Source: Nocardia fusca NBRC 14340
GTDB taxonomy: Bacteria > Actinomycetota > Actinomycetes > Mycobacteriales > Mycobacteriaceae
NCBI RefSeq assembly: GCF_001618425.1
Contig: NZ_BDCU01000042.1
Location: 116,544-180,543, forward strand
Length of the DNA stretch: 64,000 nt
Direction of reading: 5' to 3'
A program made the position numbers and the translations under genes. This document shows, piece by piece, positions 12,001-18,543 of this stretch. Numbering within the stretch: position 1 is the stretch's first letter; each line of letters begins with the position of its first letter. Below the pieces are notes generated by a model. The model was not told where the DNA came from. It did not search any database and saw nothing but the letters and a program-made list of their open reading frames with translations.

Positions 12001-13667
12001 TCGGGATGGTCGTCCATCCGGACGGAACTCCGGGAACGTCGCTGGTCGACGGGAAATCGCAGGCGGTTGTGGTCCTGGACTACTTCCCCGGAAGTATCGG
12101 TGGCGGCGAACCCGTACGGAGTGTGCCGGCGGTCGATGGCCCGGATCCGGCCGTTGCGGCGGTGGCGGATGAACTCCTGCGGAGGCCGTTGGAGACCGCG
12201 GAGGATGTGCGGTCCTGCCATGCCGATATCAACCGGCTTCGGCGGGAGCTCGTCCAGAGCGCGGAGAGCCGATCGAGCGCTGCCACCGAGCAGTTGCTTC
12301 GGAAGGTGATCGAGGCGGAGGACAGGATTGTGGCCGTACTGCGATCGAACCGGCGCGGCAACGTCGTCGCTACCGAGGCCGGCGACGGGCGGCCGGAGGC
12401 CGCGGGACGTCAAGCCCCGGACCGTGCCGGCACATCAGGGCGGGCTTCGATCGCAGTGCCGCGGGAACGGCGCCGGATTCTGTTGGTCTCCCGGTGGTGG
12501 GCCGGTGCGGGAGTCGGTGGCAGTGCCACCGTCAACCGGGAACTCGCCTGCGCGTTGGCGCGCAGCGGGCACGAGGTCTTCGTCCGGGCCGGGTCTCCGG
12601 TGGACGAATGGACGCCACCGAGTGGAGTGAGGTTGATCGGCCCTCGCTCCTACGATCCCGATCTGCCGCCCGAGGATCAGCTCGACGCGGACCTGGATCT
12701 CTTGCCGGAGGATATAGACACGATCATCTCGCACAAGAACAGCGGGGGGTGGGCCGCGCGATTCATACGCCACGTGCGATATCGAGATGCTCAGCTGATT
12801 CATTTCCTGCACTTCGACGACGCCACCTGCGAGGCCAATCGCGGCGAGCCCCGGAAAGGGGCGGCGATAAAATTCCTGGAGGGCGAGCTGTCTGCGGAAG
12901 CGGATGTCGTGGCGGGGGTGGGGCCGGTGCTGGCCGATCTCGCCGGGGAACTCGCGGCGAAATCCGGGCGGGCACCTGTGGTCCACGAACTCCTCCCCGG
13001 AATCGATGTGGTGGAGCAACTCGGGCAACCTCCGCTGGAGGGCCGCCCCAGAGTAGTGCTCATGGGCCGGTTGCATTCGGATCGTAAAGGTGTCCACGAG
13101 GCCGCACAGATCGCCCGGCTGGTCAGCGAGCGCGGCGGAGGTATCGACCTGACCTTGGTGGGAGCCCAGCCGGAAACACTCGAGCGTACCCAGCGGATGC
13201 TGTCCCATATCGCGGGCCAGGAGGTCGAAGTTGTGCCCTATACAACGGATCCGGAGCGAAAACTGGAAGTGCTCCGACGCGCACACTTGTTGATCATGCC
13301 TTCGCGCGCCGAGTCTTTCGGGCTGGTATCCAGCGAGGCGTTGGCCGCCGGGCTTCCGGTTCTGGCCCCCGACAGCAGCGGGTTCGGACGCTTTCTCCGC
13401 GACCACTTCTCGAATGAGATTTCCCGGCGAATGGTGGTTGCGCAGGATTACGCGGGGCCGATCCCCATCGAGACGTGGGCCGATCGGATCATCGAGGAAA
13501 CAGCGGATATGCCGCGGCTGTGGCGAGCCGCCGCGCTGGCGCGAGCAGCGATGCAAGATGACAATTACACCTGGGATGCGGCAGCCGAGAAAATGATGAA
13601 TGCGTTGCCTTCGAAAGGGAAGACCACCGGTGCCGGAGACCGTAACGGTGAGGCAGAGAAAGGGTGA
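18..13667 (+). CDS. Giant multidomain effector-like protein (Nudix x2, papain-like x4, GT4 glycosyltransferase); 5' end may lie outside window
   Basis: At least 4549 aa. The frame stays open to the left window edge, so GTG 18 may not be the real start and an export domain could lie upstream. Order seen: degenerate Nudix-like domain (res ~18-190); second Nudix-like domain (~215-400) with a near-canonical box at ~292-315 in which one catalytic Glu is Gly; coiled coils; papain-like domain 1 (Cys ~1110, His in GHTYLIEW ~1201); coiled coils; a ~440-aa module shared with the other giant protein (1846-2285); papain-like domain 2 (Cys ~2310, His ~2402); DUF1023-like segment lacking GxSxG (~2555-2718); coiled coils; papain-like domains 3 (Cys ~3298) and 4 (Cys ~3871, His ~3954); GT4 glycosyltransferase (~4150-4530). 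Such mixtures are typical of exported polymorphic toxins. Targets are unknown. The effector role is inferred. Confidence 0.85.
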   Translation: MELDSADSAGEAAEFELVSAEVAHDGSTYRMLKYKVRMPDGNVYPRDVLDVPATVAVLPVDRQGRVVLSRRFRAAVDDVVLELPSGVFTADGDVPVIARRILAEYGLETGTELSLVTDAVRSGGSSNAVTRVLVARDVDDVEGAEPPPDMLRIPLTEAIAHLTGAALVDTATAVGVLAALGEASGEIRLRPATDPPLNPLPAASGMPPVDSTRVFGAQRLWRGAEDTVWSSPYNEVRRLELHTPDEGVVSQDVITRHATVLALPWDERTDEVVLVRQYRAPLGRWIYQLPAGMLDKAGEDPLTGARRELAEGAGLAALHWSEILTAEPLPGVTDEHHRIYLARNLYGIPRLDAGESDEIGMGQVRIPVDEALAMAMRGEIDDGPAVISLLALASVRAGRLAPRVVVEGGQRSATEDSTRGGLPVDPPPAPDDRGGDSLPRPGDPDGAGDGTAGYVPESVHPGDLDADFGVAGPDRRPGHSGVWPVDQSVVEQRPTESDSGGSPADPPVAQYLPAASDSRVSWPQPWVPERDLDEVGIAAIVPGLAQKRIDWRAARDKLKSELFGRLPTDSPDLFPWKIIHDLSRGGGDALNNPDSEFRRYVDEYHERLRGEINRVVADLPRSGSTTGTTPESSLESTRTLQVVGDLWLMPDRPKVLTSLLVDFARLHGIVAQIREFAQYNGWIDAIDAMDSAMYRESAHPGAGPLSLKELRARAEEFEAKAAETVAVAKTVRQTGQRLMNLASDSGVQLNVGEARRRDVLPGPETVARLRREVEELELQARTRPFPDPEGRQPGVERLGPLNRLLRTIETFEACSLELEERRFELDTLAVAGSSVEPSLSQDSPLKWEAGRSLGWLAESRIAISDPLTSIKYYEPTDNVPPDVRRQQWLTGIEALDRAVRYAWAEFEFASRAEGDDPGRTRAIERMYWQWRVEQLAARASVLVDQSVARTNLFGEVQRLYWKPGPLVEGSEFDRDTRFASSYRDELDDAMRRPVSPGRLLSLVDDIREQLVLEQVERADRFGDDVVAGVHAAVPDAEDRIAQVLLDIEEVAGRLESVIGDLGVVERQLDSLLGTDSAWQVLAGLVPDAGEAIAPHRRSDTEDTAWEPNRCGERLLADIERVFGRDDLGDLTGVGDLSGVMASRLEQALADDPNGEVRRAVRIHGLAEIETGVRRLMTTGQKHGGVVVFDPKVTSAAAREQGHTYLIEWSVDEQGEPRFLSHDDQARADAETVSTDNQSAAGGVDFVLPDAGFGGPVFVTFLDAEARVQAVPQPPDHWRVRWDSEDFPVGADDAVPESSAPGGLPPDVYEAVRAVPGPNAGLDSELGPDGRDTVSPLSLARQYRGAPAALWSWEFHPFVREPESLGRTGSHGGRTFELDLNLLRNAALVAGTTPGLSPGAANGTQTAEFVANLDKIEALKAVAQAQLEYWGGRPGQMADDAGLMRRVIDLERLAARIFEAEAAAHRGHGSMYRVSSARTHEVDELRDELASRARDTVEWAAERRYVWQLGDFAPSRVLGPVTLRLADEFARQLAEFAPPPDMQPDGWAHRNVAALAERQQQLRRDRDLRAAHLGELIGYPPELLTPEHVAVLAERLSGPAAAGHSEADRLRLLDRELIAGEAALIGTAHAEGLALLHGATVWTRAQLAVLDEQFRAVRDLARNAWAVGDYDFTQEPTELTRLRELRGRLDRKSGRDLEKFERSAISGRLDLLIDFAETRQLLATRETALVELAGQVEDLAAQYFEVRDALAAVSDIGHGDDGRPAEIAVALDNALGLVLEAVRTGELPPAAQPENTLPPVSLPGARAPQGPVSTEPDRAAAKQARLGDDDGGALSADPVAPNSGVPGWRVLRVREEVELARVLYHDPEVRQAAVAVLQHLRAVLIDMHAPDRTPEQIERVEDAFYAVGGTKGHGQVARSVSLDELAAAGNVRELMCALQNAMWYSGQIDPPAGPTLDDGVTELLNRTDWTETAARLGLDVEALGALRVQIVGADPLGTVELLDVSESVKSVRDDKDLPLLEELALSNADERPPSERWKRRRVWTVQDWRLLGMPLSSREFAAIPGPLIALEISRLEPGNLELPRTADGRVDEDTLEDALRAEFEARGKDFRFALPLYEFDEQTGSRVRDANGNAVVTLVRVYCADREVTPEEAQRLDPERYAVPLPADRATVGSLAVGIARDGEWFRSTAVERGFPVVSAISGTAARFASHFLWLKPPGVSDTAYLGAVLAFLMPEHHSLYELVRAIQRFGLEVVDPAVFEAADPVDALYRAVFDAFGLPMPEGGARIRPISEDSEAAAGTVESAAARKIDHCAWDLIGNITAVSGREDLGDLGPAGLSGVLVSRVEPALGPGPDGEPARAVWIPELAGLEPVLRDMVRSGRSRGLVSVFDPTLTPTVGGPMGHTYLLEWRSDGPGGIRFTRYDGPAAAPDRTATDAGAEAVTGVGRDFALPAEGRGDRVLVVFLDHNGRVETPPQQPESWRPRADADDFAVGADDAVPSRPGDPEPGDPWAVTSYAPAPLNAGEQSQIAEVRRLLGGTGPVLPLRHTHVPGLALVAEAEPGLIAGRAGIPGDLRDRANRALLDWELTAEPVADPERAGGRAHELRRLDRAAARLPGDSAVRVFSLDLHGDGTDLLVIGEIERADKIVVDVSPGAADPSAFAAASSRALKYYSRMAADPGDGPPHAVVFWAGADIGVLYEQLSAILEARAVDALDNGAGGPGVPSELRFLVDRSRPLPDDFPKPALFQLLTVGLHEQLRLGFQLGSYLDTNPELGSLRRAEWDRLHGELLPEIARQLQVSESDLRDPVRVDQLRRDAADNPDGVSPDQLDFFALDNLRNAVAELERWRTRAEQVITLSRALATAQAHYTAGFDTHTELEMLRDLAAELDRQAGEWFTASRELHRPPDPGTVAGRPIQPAVFGLDPHARRQTGARLAALERAIELNREKWSIYIEHAISDDELAARVAARDVRGDLDAGRPHRFRDPAVAYLQAVELHNLAVRAEAADLMFEQRTELMDASLGAVERIIAAQPEPPGLGAALRELRQHFATPGDSLPRALDHAAFERATEVLETVRRNWAEAKQHSHDAWQELRGYPDNPEPGRLPDFADLRAEDALDDLDEEHEARLDDAAAAADVLAVAQLLLDRLDQKTRDLEQLAEERNTLAGTDQRTDRRDEIAALDREIAAGLAELIRIAEHPASSVTQASSAAPSSSATSGVAATPGVAGIAAEPADSDGVDGIAEPESTGESASAPELPDPRSGQGVEQPTPDTPLRTEALIPAIGDGSAVPSSSANDVPKICAVDATAFIALLLGVDSPSIPSGSATTAAGRRIRENGTSPVEFAASLGANWRLGGFADLAEMRARAAGGAVVAGAVDTDTDTDAHVFVLHRGIDGEVWVHTLDKGIRTDMRLEEWTPAEGRLYGIVFASEDGVDGTPTYSPEHPIAVGDYPVGVAGYDFPRHRMGGESGVSASDPADPAARLRAALAAAGLNDEVSPAAPVPAYRDSAPVGRDRRLRWPFWRTVDPARAYAVPPALPWLNRNVYQVRYMGPDAGGTFRDNPEDSGYLRSPVAPDERFDRIESLHAWLEAEDLIRPVTEDLALTSVRRDIAWRLDELAEHAEVLYLRHSEYRALSGAEPRLRAEQAGELIELRSAFATQLGRILELAEEYGISLGKPVTLGTGLERLARESAQLRLESDVPATDRIIGIGRLRSAIAWARAQVDLADRRFIEYRGNAAEFEYPELSDADITDVAALRNSVGVQPRRGPVDRPTLPEKLLEFAEYRALWSAREAQLLELAGELHLLAGEHFRLSGAHLPPAGAEHRTTELARIDKALAAGFGSRIDSLLATTEAVGDLVAYRPPDTHLDMGRSDLLCVYRARDAAYAALRLAVPEGLPAPVARYSGTYGWRAPEVVGADWEPGGWPDPGALFERVRTTGDAVVATVGYRGLFRVGRVGSHAVAVFRDGTEVKVVDNGAEMSFGQWVAAGADKWRSSQIFGMVVHPDGTPGTSLVDGKSQAVVVLDYFPGSIGGGEPVRSVPAVDGPDPAVAAVADELLRRPLETAEDVRSCHADINRLRRELVQSAESRSSAATEQLLRKVIEAEDRIVAVLRSNRRGNVVATEAGDGRPEAAGRQAPDRAGTSGRASIAVPRERRRILLVSRWWAGAGVGGSATVNRELACALARSGHEVFVRAGSPVDEWTPPSGVRLIGPRSYDPDLPPEDQLDADLDLLPEDIDTIISHKNSGGWAARFIRHVRYRDAQLIHFLHFDDATCEANRGEPRKGAAIKFLEGELSAEADVVAGVGPVLADLAGELAAKSGRAPVVHELLPGIDVVEQLGQPPLEGRPRVVLMGRLHSDRKGVHEAAQIARLVSERGGGIDLTLVGAQPETLERTQRMLSHIAGQEVEVVPYTTDPERKLEVLRRAHLLIMPSRAESFGLVSSEALAAGLPVLAPDSSGFGRFLRDHFSNEISRRMVVAQDYAGPIPIETWADRIIEETADMPRLWRAAALARAAMQDDNYTWDAAAEKMMNALPSKGKTTGAGDRNGEAEKG
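5554..6870 (+). other. Shared ~440-aa module, copy 1 (inside first giant gene)
   Basis: This stretch encodes residues ~1846-2285 of the first giant protein. It matches, block by block, the stretch at 37823-39150 in the second giant gene. Common landmarks include EEVELARVLY/DEVELARVLY, RSVSLDEL, TVQDW-LLGMPLS, SGTAARFAS and EHHSLYE/QHHSLYE. It sits directly before papain-like domain 2. No known family was recognised. Because it recurs between unrelated catalytic-type domains, it looks like a mobile structural or processing module. Confidence 0.8.
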
Positions 13668-13672
13668 GTGGT

Positions 13673-14167
13673 GTGACCGACGATTCGGAACTGCGATATC
13701 GGCGAGTGCGGGACGCGGCCGTAGTCGCGCTGGCCGCGGTGGGCGATACCGGCGATTATCCACCACCGGTCGCGCGTGCGCTGGCCCAGCTCCGGCAGGT
13801 CGTCGAACAGGATACCGGCCCGGCCGCCGATAGTGATCTCCCGGTGGTGGACCCCGCTCGGCATCTGGTTAGCAGATTCAACTACCGAGGAACACAGAAG
13901 TTTCCGGTGTCTCTGGATGACGAAGCCGACGAGTTGCGCCGGCAACTGGCCGCCGACCGGACCGTCGTGGGCGCCGACGGGAACTCCGGCAATGTCGTGC
14001 TCACCGAGTTGCGTGGCATGATCGTCGGCGGCCTGTTGCAGGAACTCGCGGCTCGGCTCGCCCCGGGGCCGGCTTTCGGGCCCGGCCCCCACGGCGAAGC
14101 GCTGGCCGCGCTGGTGACCGAATTGTCGGGGGAAATACTGGACCAGACCTTCGTCGGTAGACAGTGA
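13673..14167 (+). CDS. Small hypothetical protein, candidate partner of the giant protein
   Basis: About 164 aa, acidic, mostly helical in appearance, with no signal peptide or membrane segment. GTG 13673 is preferred because AGAAAGGG ends 8 nt upstream. GTG 13664 is also in frame and overlaps the stop of the giant gene (GTGA), so translation is probably coupled. The family was not recognised. Its position directly after a giant effector-like gene makes an immunity or chaperone role plausible, but that rests on position only. Confidence 0.7.
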   Translation: MTDDSELRYRRVRDAAVVALAAVGDTGDYPPPVARALAQLRQVVEQDTGPAADSDLPVVDPARHLVSRFNYRGTQKFPVSLDDEADELRRQLAADRTVVGADGNSGNVVLTELRGMIVGGLLQELAARLAPGPAFGPGPHGEALAALVTELSGEILDQTFVGRQ

Positions 14168-14181
14168 GCCCCATGGCCCGA

Positions 14182-14964
14182 TCACTGACGTTCGTCACGG
14201 ATCGCGGCCACCACCTCGGCCGTCGCGTCGGAGATCGCGGCTGCCAGCCGGGCGCGGTCGGCCGGTGTGGCGACCAGTGGATCGCTCATCGGGATCAGAT
14301 AGCGACCGTCCTCGCGCAGATCGCGCCAGTACAGACCGTGCCGGCAGATCCCTCGTGGCCCGAAGCGGGAAAAACCCTGGATCACGGTGATCTTGCCCTC
14401 CCCGGTCACCGGGATGCTCGAGAACTGTTCGGCCCGCTCTTCCTCGGAGTCCTCGAAGGTGCCGATGACCGCGGATCGGCGGTATGCGTAGTCCATGGTG
14501 GTGTCGGCGGCCGGTGAGCGCAGTATCGTCGGCTCCCGGGTGCCCGCCCCGGTATCCGGTAGTTCGGTGGCGACCAGCTCCGACAGTGCGAGCGGGTCGA
14601 CCTCACTGATCACGTATCCACCACCGTGCCACACGGTTTCGCCGGGAAACTGTTTGATGAGGTACCCGGCGTTGCCGCGCCGCACGCCCAGCAGCCGGAT
14701 CCGGCCCGCGGCATCGCCGGGTTCCCCGGTCCAGCCGTGCGCCACGATCCGGATATCGGGCCTGGCAATGATCTCCAGTACCTGCTCAACGGCGGGGTCC
14801 AGACCGGTCCGCAGTTGTTCCCCTACAGCCTGTTTCTCGGCCTGGAAATCCTCGTACAGCGGGGTCCGACTGGTGAATACGAACGGGTCGGGCAGCAGAT
14901 CGGCCTGACTTCGCTCCCAAGCGACCAGGAATTCGAGGTCGGAGAGTTTCCAGGTGTGGGTCAT
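14182..14964 (-). CDS. espG: ESX secretion-associated protein EspG family
   Basis: 260 aa. It begins with the family-typical MTHTWKLSDLEFLVAWE and has the EspG pattern of a Trp-containing start, a LP-x-P segment, a central EVxGxxRLLGVRR-like strand region and a C-terminal helix. EspG proteins are cytosolic chaperones that bind PPE-type substrates and keep them soluble for type VII export. The start codon overlaps the stop of the PPE-like gene by 4 nt (ATGA), so the pair is translationally coupled, which supports a cognate chaperone and substrate. It converges on the small gene ending at 14167, leaving a 14-nt gap. No EccB/C/D/E or mycosin gene is in the window, so the export machine must be encoded elsewhere. 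Confidence 0.85.
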   Translation of the reverse strand: MTHTWKLSDLEFLVAWERSQADLLPDPFVFTSRTPLYEDFQAEKQAVGEQLRTGLDPAVEQVLEIIARPDIRIVAHGWTGEPGDAAGRIRLLGVRRGNAGYLIKQFPGETVWHGGGYVISEVDPLALSELVATELPDTGAGTREPTILRSPAADTTMDYAYRRSAVIGTFEDSEEERAEQFSSIPVTGEGKITVIQGFSRFGPRGICRHGLYWRDLREDGRYLIPMSDPLVATPADRARLAAAISDATAEVVAAIRDERQ

Positions 14965-16988
14965 TCCACTACGGATCTGGTGAAGGTGAGAGCCTCCCCC
15001 AATGCCTGGTCGAGGTGCTTCTTGGACCTGAGGTATTTGGCCCGGTCGTGTTCCTTGTCCTGCTGCCCCTGGTTTCCGGCACCCGGGCCGGGAGTGCCCG
15101 GTGCGCCGTTCATCGGTGTGCTCGACCCCAGCGCGCCGACCGCCCGCGCGCCGGCCGACATGCCCTCCAGACTGGCGCGGGGGAACAGCGCGGGGCTGCT
15201 CCGCAGCGGAGGCGCGGCCGGACTGGAACCGCCGGCTCCGGTGCCACCGGAAACCCCGCCGCCCGAGGGCAGACCACCGGACCGCAGCCCATTCGCCTGC
15301 GGCATCCCGGGGGTGGCGGGCATCCTCGGGATACTTCCCGGCTGCGAGGCCTGCTTCAGTGCCTCGTCCGCGGCTGATCCGGCGTTCTGCAGTCCCTGTT
15401 TCGCGAGGTCGGACAACTGCCCGGCGCGGTCCGTGGACGCGGCGGCTGTGCCGGGGGTACGGGGCGCGGCACCGGTGGGTGTCTGGGCGGCAGCGGATTC
15501 GACCGGAGGATAACCGCCTCGTGCACCTGGACCGGGTGCGGACCCGGCGGGCACGTCCAGCGCACCGCCCGATACCGGACCTCCCGGCGCGGACGGTGCG
15601 CTGCCGGCCGGAACTATGGTCCCCGAGCCGGCCGGGACGGTGGTCCCCGGGTTGCTCGGGACGGTGGTCGATCCACCGGGGACTGTCGCGTGTGGTGGGG
15701 TGTCACCCGGAGCGCGTGCGGTGGTGGGCAGTTCCCCGAATGCCGGGAGGTATTCCGAGCTGTTCTGCACGCCTACCACATAGTTGTTCTCCATGTTCTG
15801 GCGGTGGATGGCGAGTTGCCGGGCAGTCTCCGCCTCGGTCGCCGCACGTGTCGAAGATGCCCCGCCTGACAACCCGCCCGAGCCGTCATAGGGATTGTAA
15901 TGAGCATAAGACTGCCCTGGATCGTAATAACGCTCCGGTGGATCCGGGGTACTGGGCATTCCCTTGGCAGTGTTCTTCAGCCAGCGGGAGGTGTAATCGA
16001 GATTCCCGCCGAACGATTCCATCCGGACGGTGAAATCCCGGGCCCGTGAGTGATAATCCTGCACTGCCGCTTTGGCCGCTGCCGCGCCCGCACCGTCCCA
16101 CAGGCTCTCCGGCATTCTCGTCAGCCGATCGGCCAGCCCTTCGACGGCTTTGCCCAGTTCACCGGCCACCCATTTCCACATCTCGGCCTGGTGGTATACG
16201 GGCTTGACTGCCTTTTGGGTGGAGACGCCCAGCTCGTAGAGGTCGCGCCACAGCTGAACATACGGATTCTCCGTGCCGCCACCACCTTCCAGCGTCTCCT
16301 GCCGGAGTGACTCCGGCTTTCCTTGGTTGGATTCGTCGAAGTAGAGCATGCTGTCGTTCACGTTCGCGGGCCGGACCAATTCGCTTGCCTCGATGGGTGT
16401 TCCGGACTTCTGCCCGGCGTCGCCCGGGCCGGTGAGATCACGGGCCCCCACGGTGGTGATCTCGGTATTCGACCCTTTGCTGAAGGTGGCCGGTTCGCGG
16501 CCCTCGTTCGGCGGTTGCCGGAAGAATTTTCCGGGTGCGGCCGGTGGCCGGATATCGTCGAGCGCAGCACGCATGGCCTGCCGGGCCGGGCCGGGGAATT
16601 CGGCTGCTGCCAGGTCGTCGGAATCGAGGTAGTTGCGGCCGGCCTGTTTGAAGGTATCGAGCATTTCGCCGAGAACTGTCCGGAAACTGTCCATGACGCT
16701 GACGACGGTGTTGGTCGTGCCGTTGATCTGGTTCGCCAGATACCAGCCCGACGCGAGGTGGCTGAGTTCGCTCAGCCGGCCCATACTCGAGATCTTCTGC
16801 CGGAGCGCGCCCACCGTGCCCATGACATCGGCGCATTCCCGGGCGGCGGATTGCGCGGCGGCCGGATGGAAAACCAGGCGGCCCTTCGATGCCTGCGCGC
16901 CGACGTTCTTCCAGGGATCCTGGTGAGTCGCCCGGATGAGCGGACCGATCGTCAGATCCGGGACGCTGCTGTCGTCGGGTGTCCGCAT
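14961..16988 (-). CDS. PPE-like / WXG100-like type VII substrate with Pro/Gly-rich C-terminus
   Basis: 675 aa from ATG 16988, which has GGAG 5 nt upstream. A GTG at 17069 would add 27 low-complexity residues without a ribosome site. The N-terminal half is helical. A LWDGAGAAAAKAAVQDY segment near residue ~345 resembles the WxG turn of ESX substrates. The C-terminal ~250 residues are Pro, Gly, Ser and Thr rich (linker-like, with PGTPGPGAGNQGQQ near the end). Coupling to espG and the helical architecture point to a PPE-type exported protein. Canonical Pro-Pro-Glu is not obvious at the N-terminus, so the family call is moderate. Confidence 0.65.
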   Translation of the reverse strand: MRTPDDSSVPDLTIGPLIRATHQDPWKNVGAQASKGRLVFHPAAAQSAARECADVMGTVGALRQKISSMGRLSELSHLASGWYLANQINGTTNTVVSVMDSFRTVLGEMLDTFKQAGRNYLDSDDLAAAEFPGPARQAMRAALDDIRPPAAPGKFFRQPPNEGREPATFSKGSNTEITTVGARDLTGPGDAGQKSGTPIEASELVRPANVNDSMLYFDESNQGKPESLRQETLEGGGGTENPYVQLWRDLYELGVSTQKAVKPVYHQAEMWKWVAGELGKAVEGLADRLTRMPESLWDGAGAAAAKAAVQDYHSRARDFTVRMESFGGNLDYTSRWLKNTAKGMPSTPDPPERYYDPGQSYAHYNPYDGSGGLSGGASSTRAATEAETARQLAIHRQNMENNYVVGVQNSSEYLPAFGELPTTARAPGDTPPHATVPGGSTTVPSNPGTTVPAGSGTIVPAGSAPSAPGGPVSGGALDVPAGSAPGPGARGGYPPVESAAAQTPTGAAPRTPGTAAASTDRAGQLSDLAKQGLQNAGSAADEALKQASQPGSIPRMPATPGMPQANGLRSGGLPSGGGVSGGTGAGGSSPAAPPLRSSPALFPRASLEGMSAGARAVGALGSSTPMNGAPGTPGPGAGNQGQQDKEHDRAKYLRSKKHLDQALGEALTFTRSVVE

Positions 16989-17142
16989 CTCGGCTCCGCT
17001 CGTCGGCGCGGCGGTCGCGGTGGCGACCGGCTGCGTTCCTCTACTCCTATCGCCCGTCCATCCTGGCACGTCAGAGGCACGCGACCCGATGTCCGACTTC
17101 CCCTCGCTGGAGATGATCCGGCCGGTCTCGGGTGCTCGGTGG

Positions 17143-18420
17143 TCATACGGACACAGGCACGATGAGGTCGCGCGCTTCGTCGACCTTCCGGTGGTATTCG
17201 GCGACGTTGTTCAGCTTGATGTGTTCGTATCCCGTATTTCCTGAGGCATGGCCAGAATGGCCTCGACTCGATCGGCGGTCAGTGGTGTGGCGAGGGGGAC
17301 TATTTCCGCGGTGAGCTGGGCGAATTCCTCGATCAGCGCCCGCTCGACGAAGCTGAGGAAAGACAGAGCGTACGTGACATTCTGGTAATCCACGAGGTCC
17401 GCCGCCAGGAAGCCCACACGATCCCGCAGTGCCTCGCTGATGCCGTCGATTTGCGTGAGAGCCCGGTGCAACTCGGCCGAGTCGCCGGTTTTCCCGGACT
17501 TCTTCGCCCGCGGTTTCGCGGTTGTATCGGCGTATGGTTCGAGCACATGCCTGCGCCCGACTGCGATCGCCCTGCGGTTCGCGGCAACCGCGACTCCGTT
17601 GAGTTCGATCGCTTTCTCGATCGATGTCAGCGGGATCGGCAGGGCACCGGCCTGCACCGCAATCCCTACGAGCACCATATCGGCCAGCTGATCGGACCCG
17701 AATTCGCGGCGTGCGATCTCGCGGGCGTCGGCGTAGACCGAATCGTCTGCGCGGCTGACTGCGTCGAGCGATTTCCGGATCGATGCCACCGAGGGAAAGC
17801 CGGTGCCCGGGTCGAGGATCATCGAGCCCGTGGGCACCTGGGCTGTCGAGATCACCGCGATCGTTCGCCGGCTCGACGCGGCTGTCGAATTCTTTTCGTC
17901 GGCCGCGACCAGCAGATCGCAGCCGAGGTACAGATCGCATTCACCGTCGGCGAGCTTGTTGGTGCCGGTGATCGGACCGGCCGAGAATTTCAGATCGGAG
18001 ACGACCGCGCCACCCTTTTGCGCCAACCCCAGCTGATCGAGACCGCGGACATGCAGGCCCGCGAGCGCGCCGGCGGTGGCGAGAATCTGCGCCGCGGTGA
18101 CCACTCCGGTTCCACCGACACCGGTGATCCGTACGTTGAATGCCTCGGGGCTCACCTTCGGCGCCGGTTCCGGCAGTTCCGGCAGACCCGGCTCGGCAGC
18201 TTTCCTTCGCGCGGATGTGCCGGGTTCGACAGCGACGAACGACGGGCAGTCGCCGTCGAGGCAGGAGTAGTCCTTGTTGCAGGACGCTTGATCGATACGA
18301 GTTTTTCGCCCGAACGCGGTCTCGACGGGCCGGACAGACATGCAATTCGACTTCTGTCCACAATCCCCGCAGCCCTCGCACAACCGTTCGTTGATGAAGG
18401 CCCGAGTTCGGGTTCCGGTA
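17143..18420 (-). pseudogene. Indolepyruvate ferredoxin oxidoreductase, 5'-truncated and frameshifted
   Basis: Only the iron-sulfur and gamma-type parts of a ~1150-aa 2-oxoacid ferredoxin oxidoreductase remain. From ~18400 downward the frame encodes FINERLCEGCGDCG with the following cysteine cluster (SCNKDYSCLDGDCPS), then the Rossmann-like VRITGVGGTGVVTAAQIL segment. The TPP-binding N-terminal half is missing. Near 17232 the frame runs out into a short tail ending DTNTSS. In the next frame the expected family ending continues (GYEHIKLNNVAEYH), terminating at 17143. One missing G in the run after ATAC explains the shift. The enzyme decarboxylates aryl pyruvates with ferredoxin as acceptor; this copy cannot be functional. 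Confidence 0.85.
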
Positions 18421-18543
18421 GTAATCGCGGGGAAAACAACGACAACGGCTTGACCAGGGAAGATGTCCTGTAGGGGTCCCGGTAGCTCTGCCAGCAGTGA
18501 ACACCGGCCCGGCCGGGCTCGACGATCACTACAGTCCAGTCTC

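Noticed and set aside
17143..17940. Independent 265-aa minus-strand gene
   Set aside because: Only its last ~30 residues are meaningful; they are the displaced ending of the frameshifted oxidoreductase.
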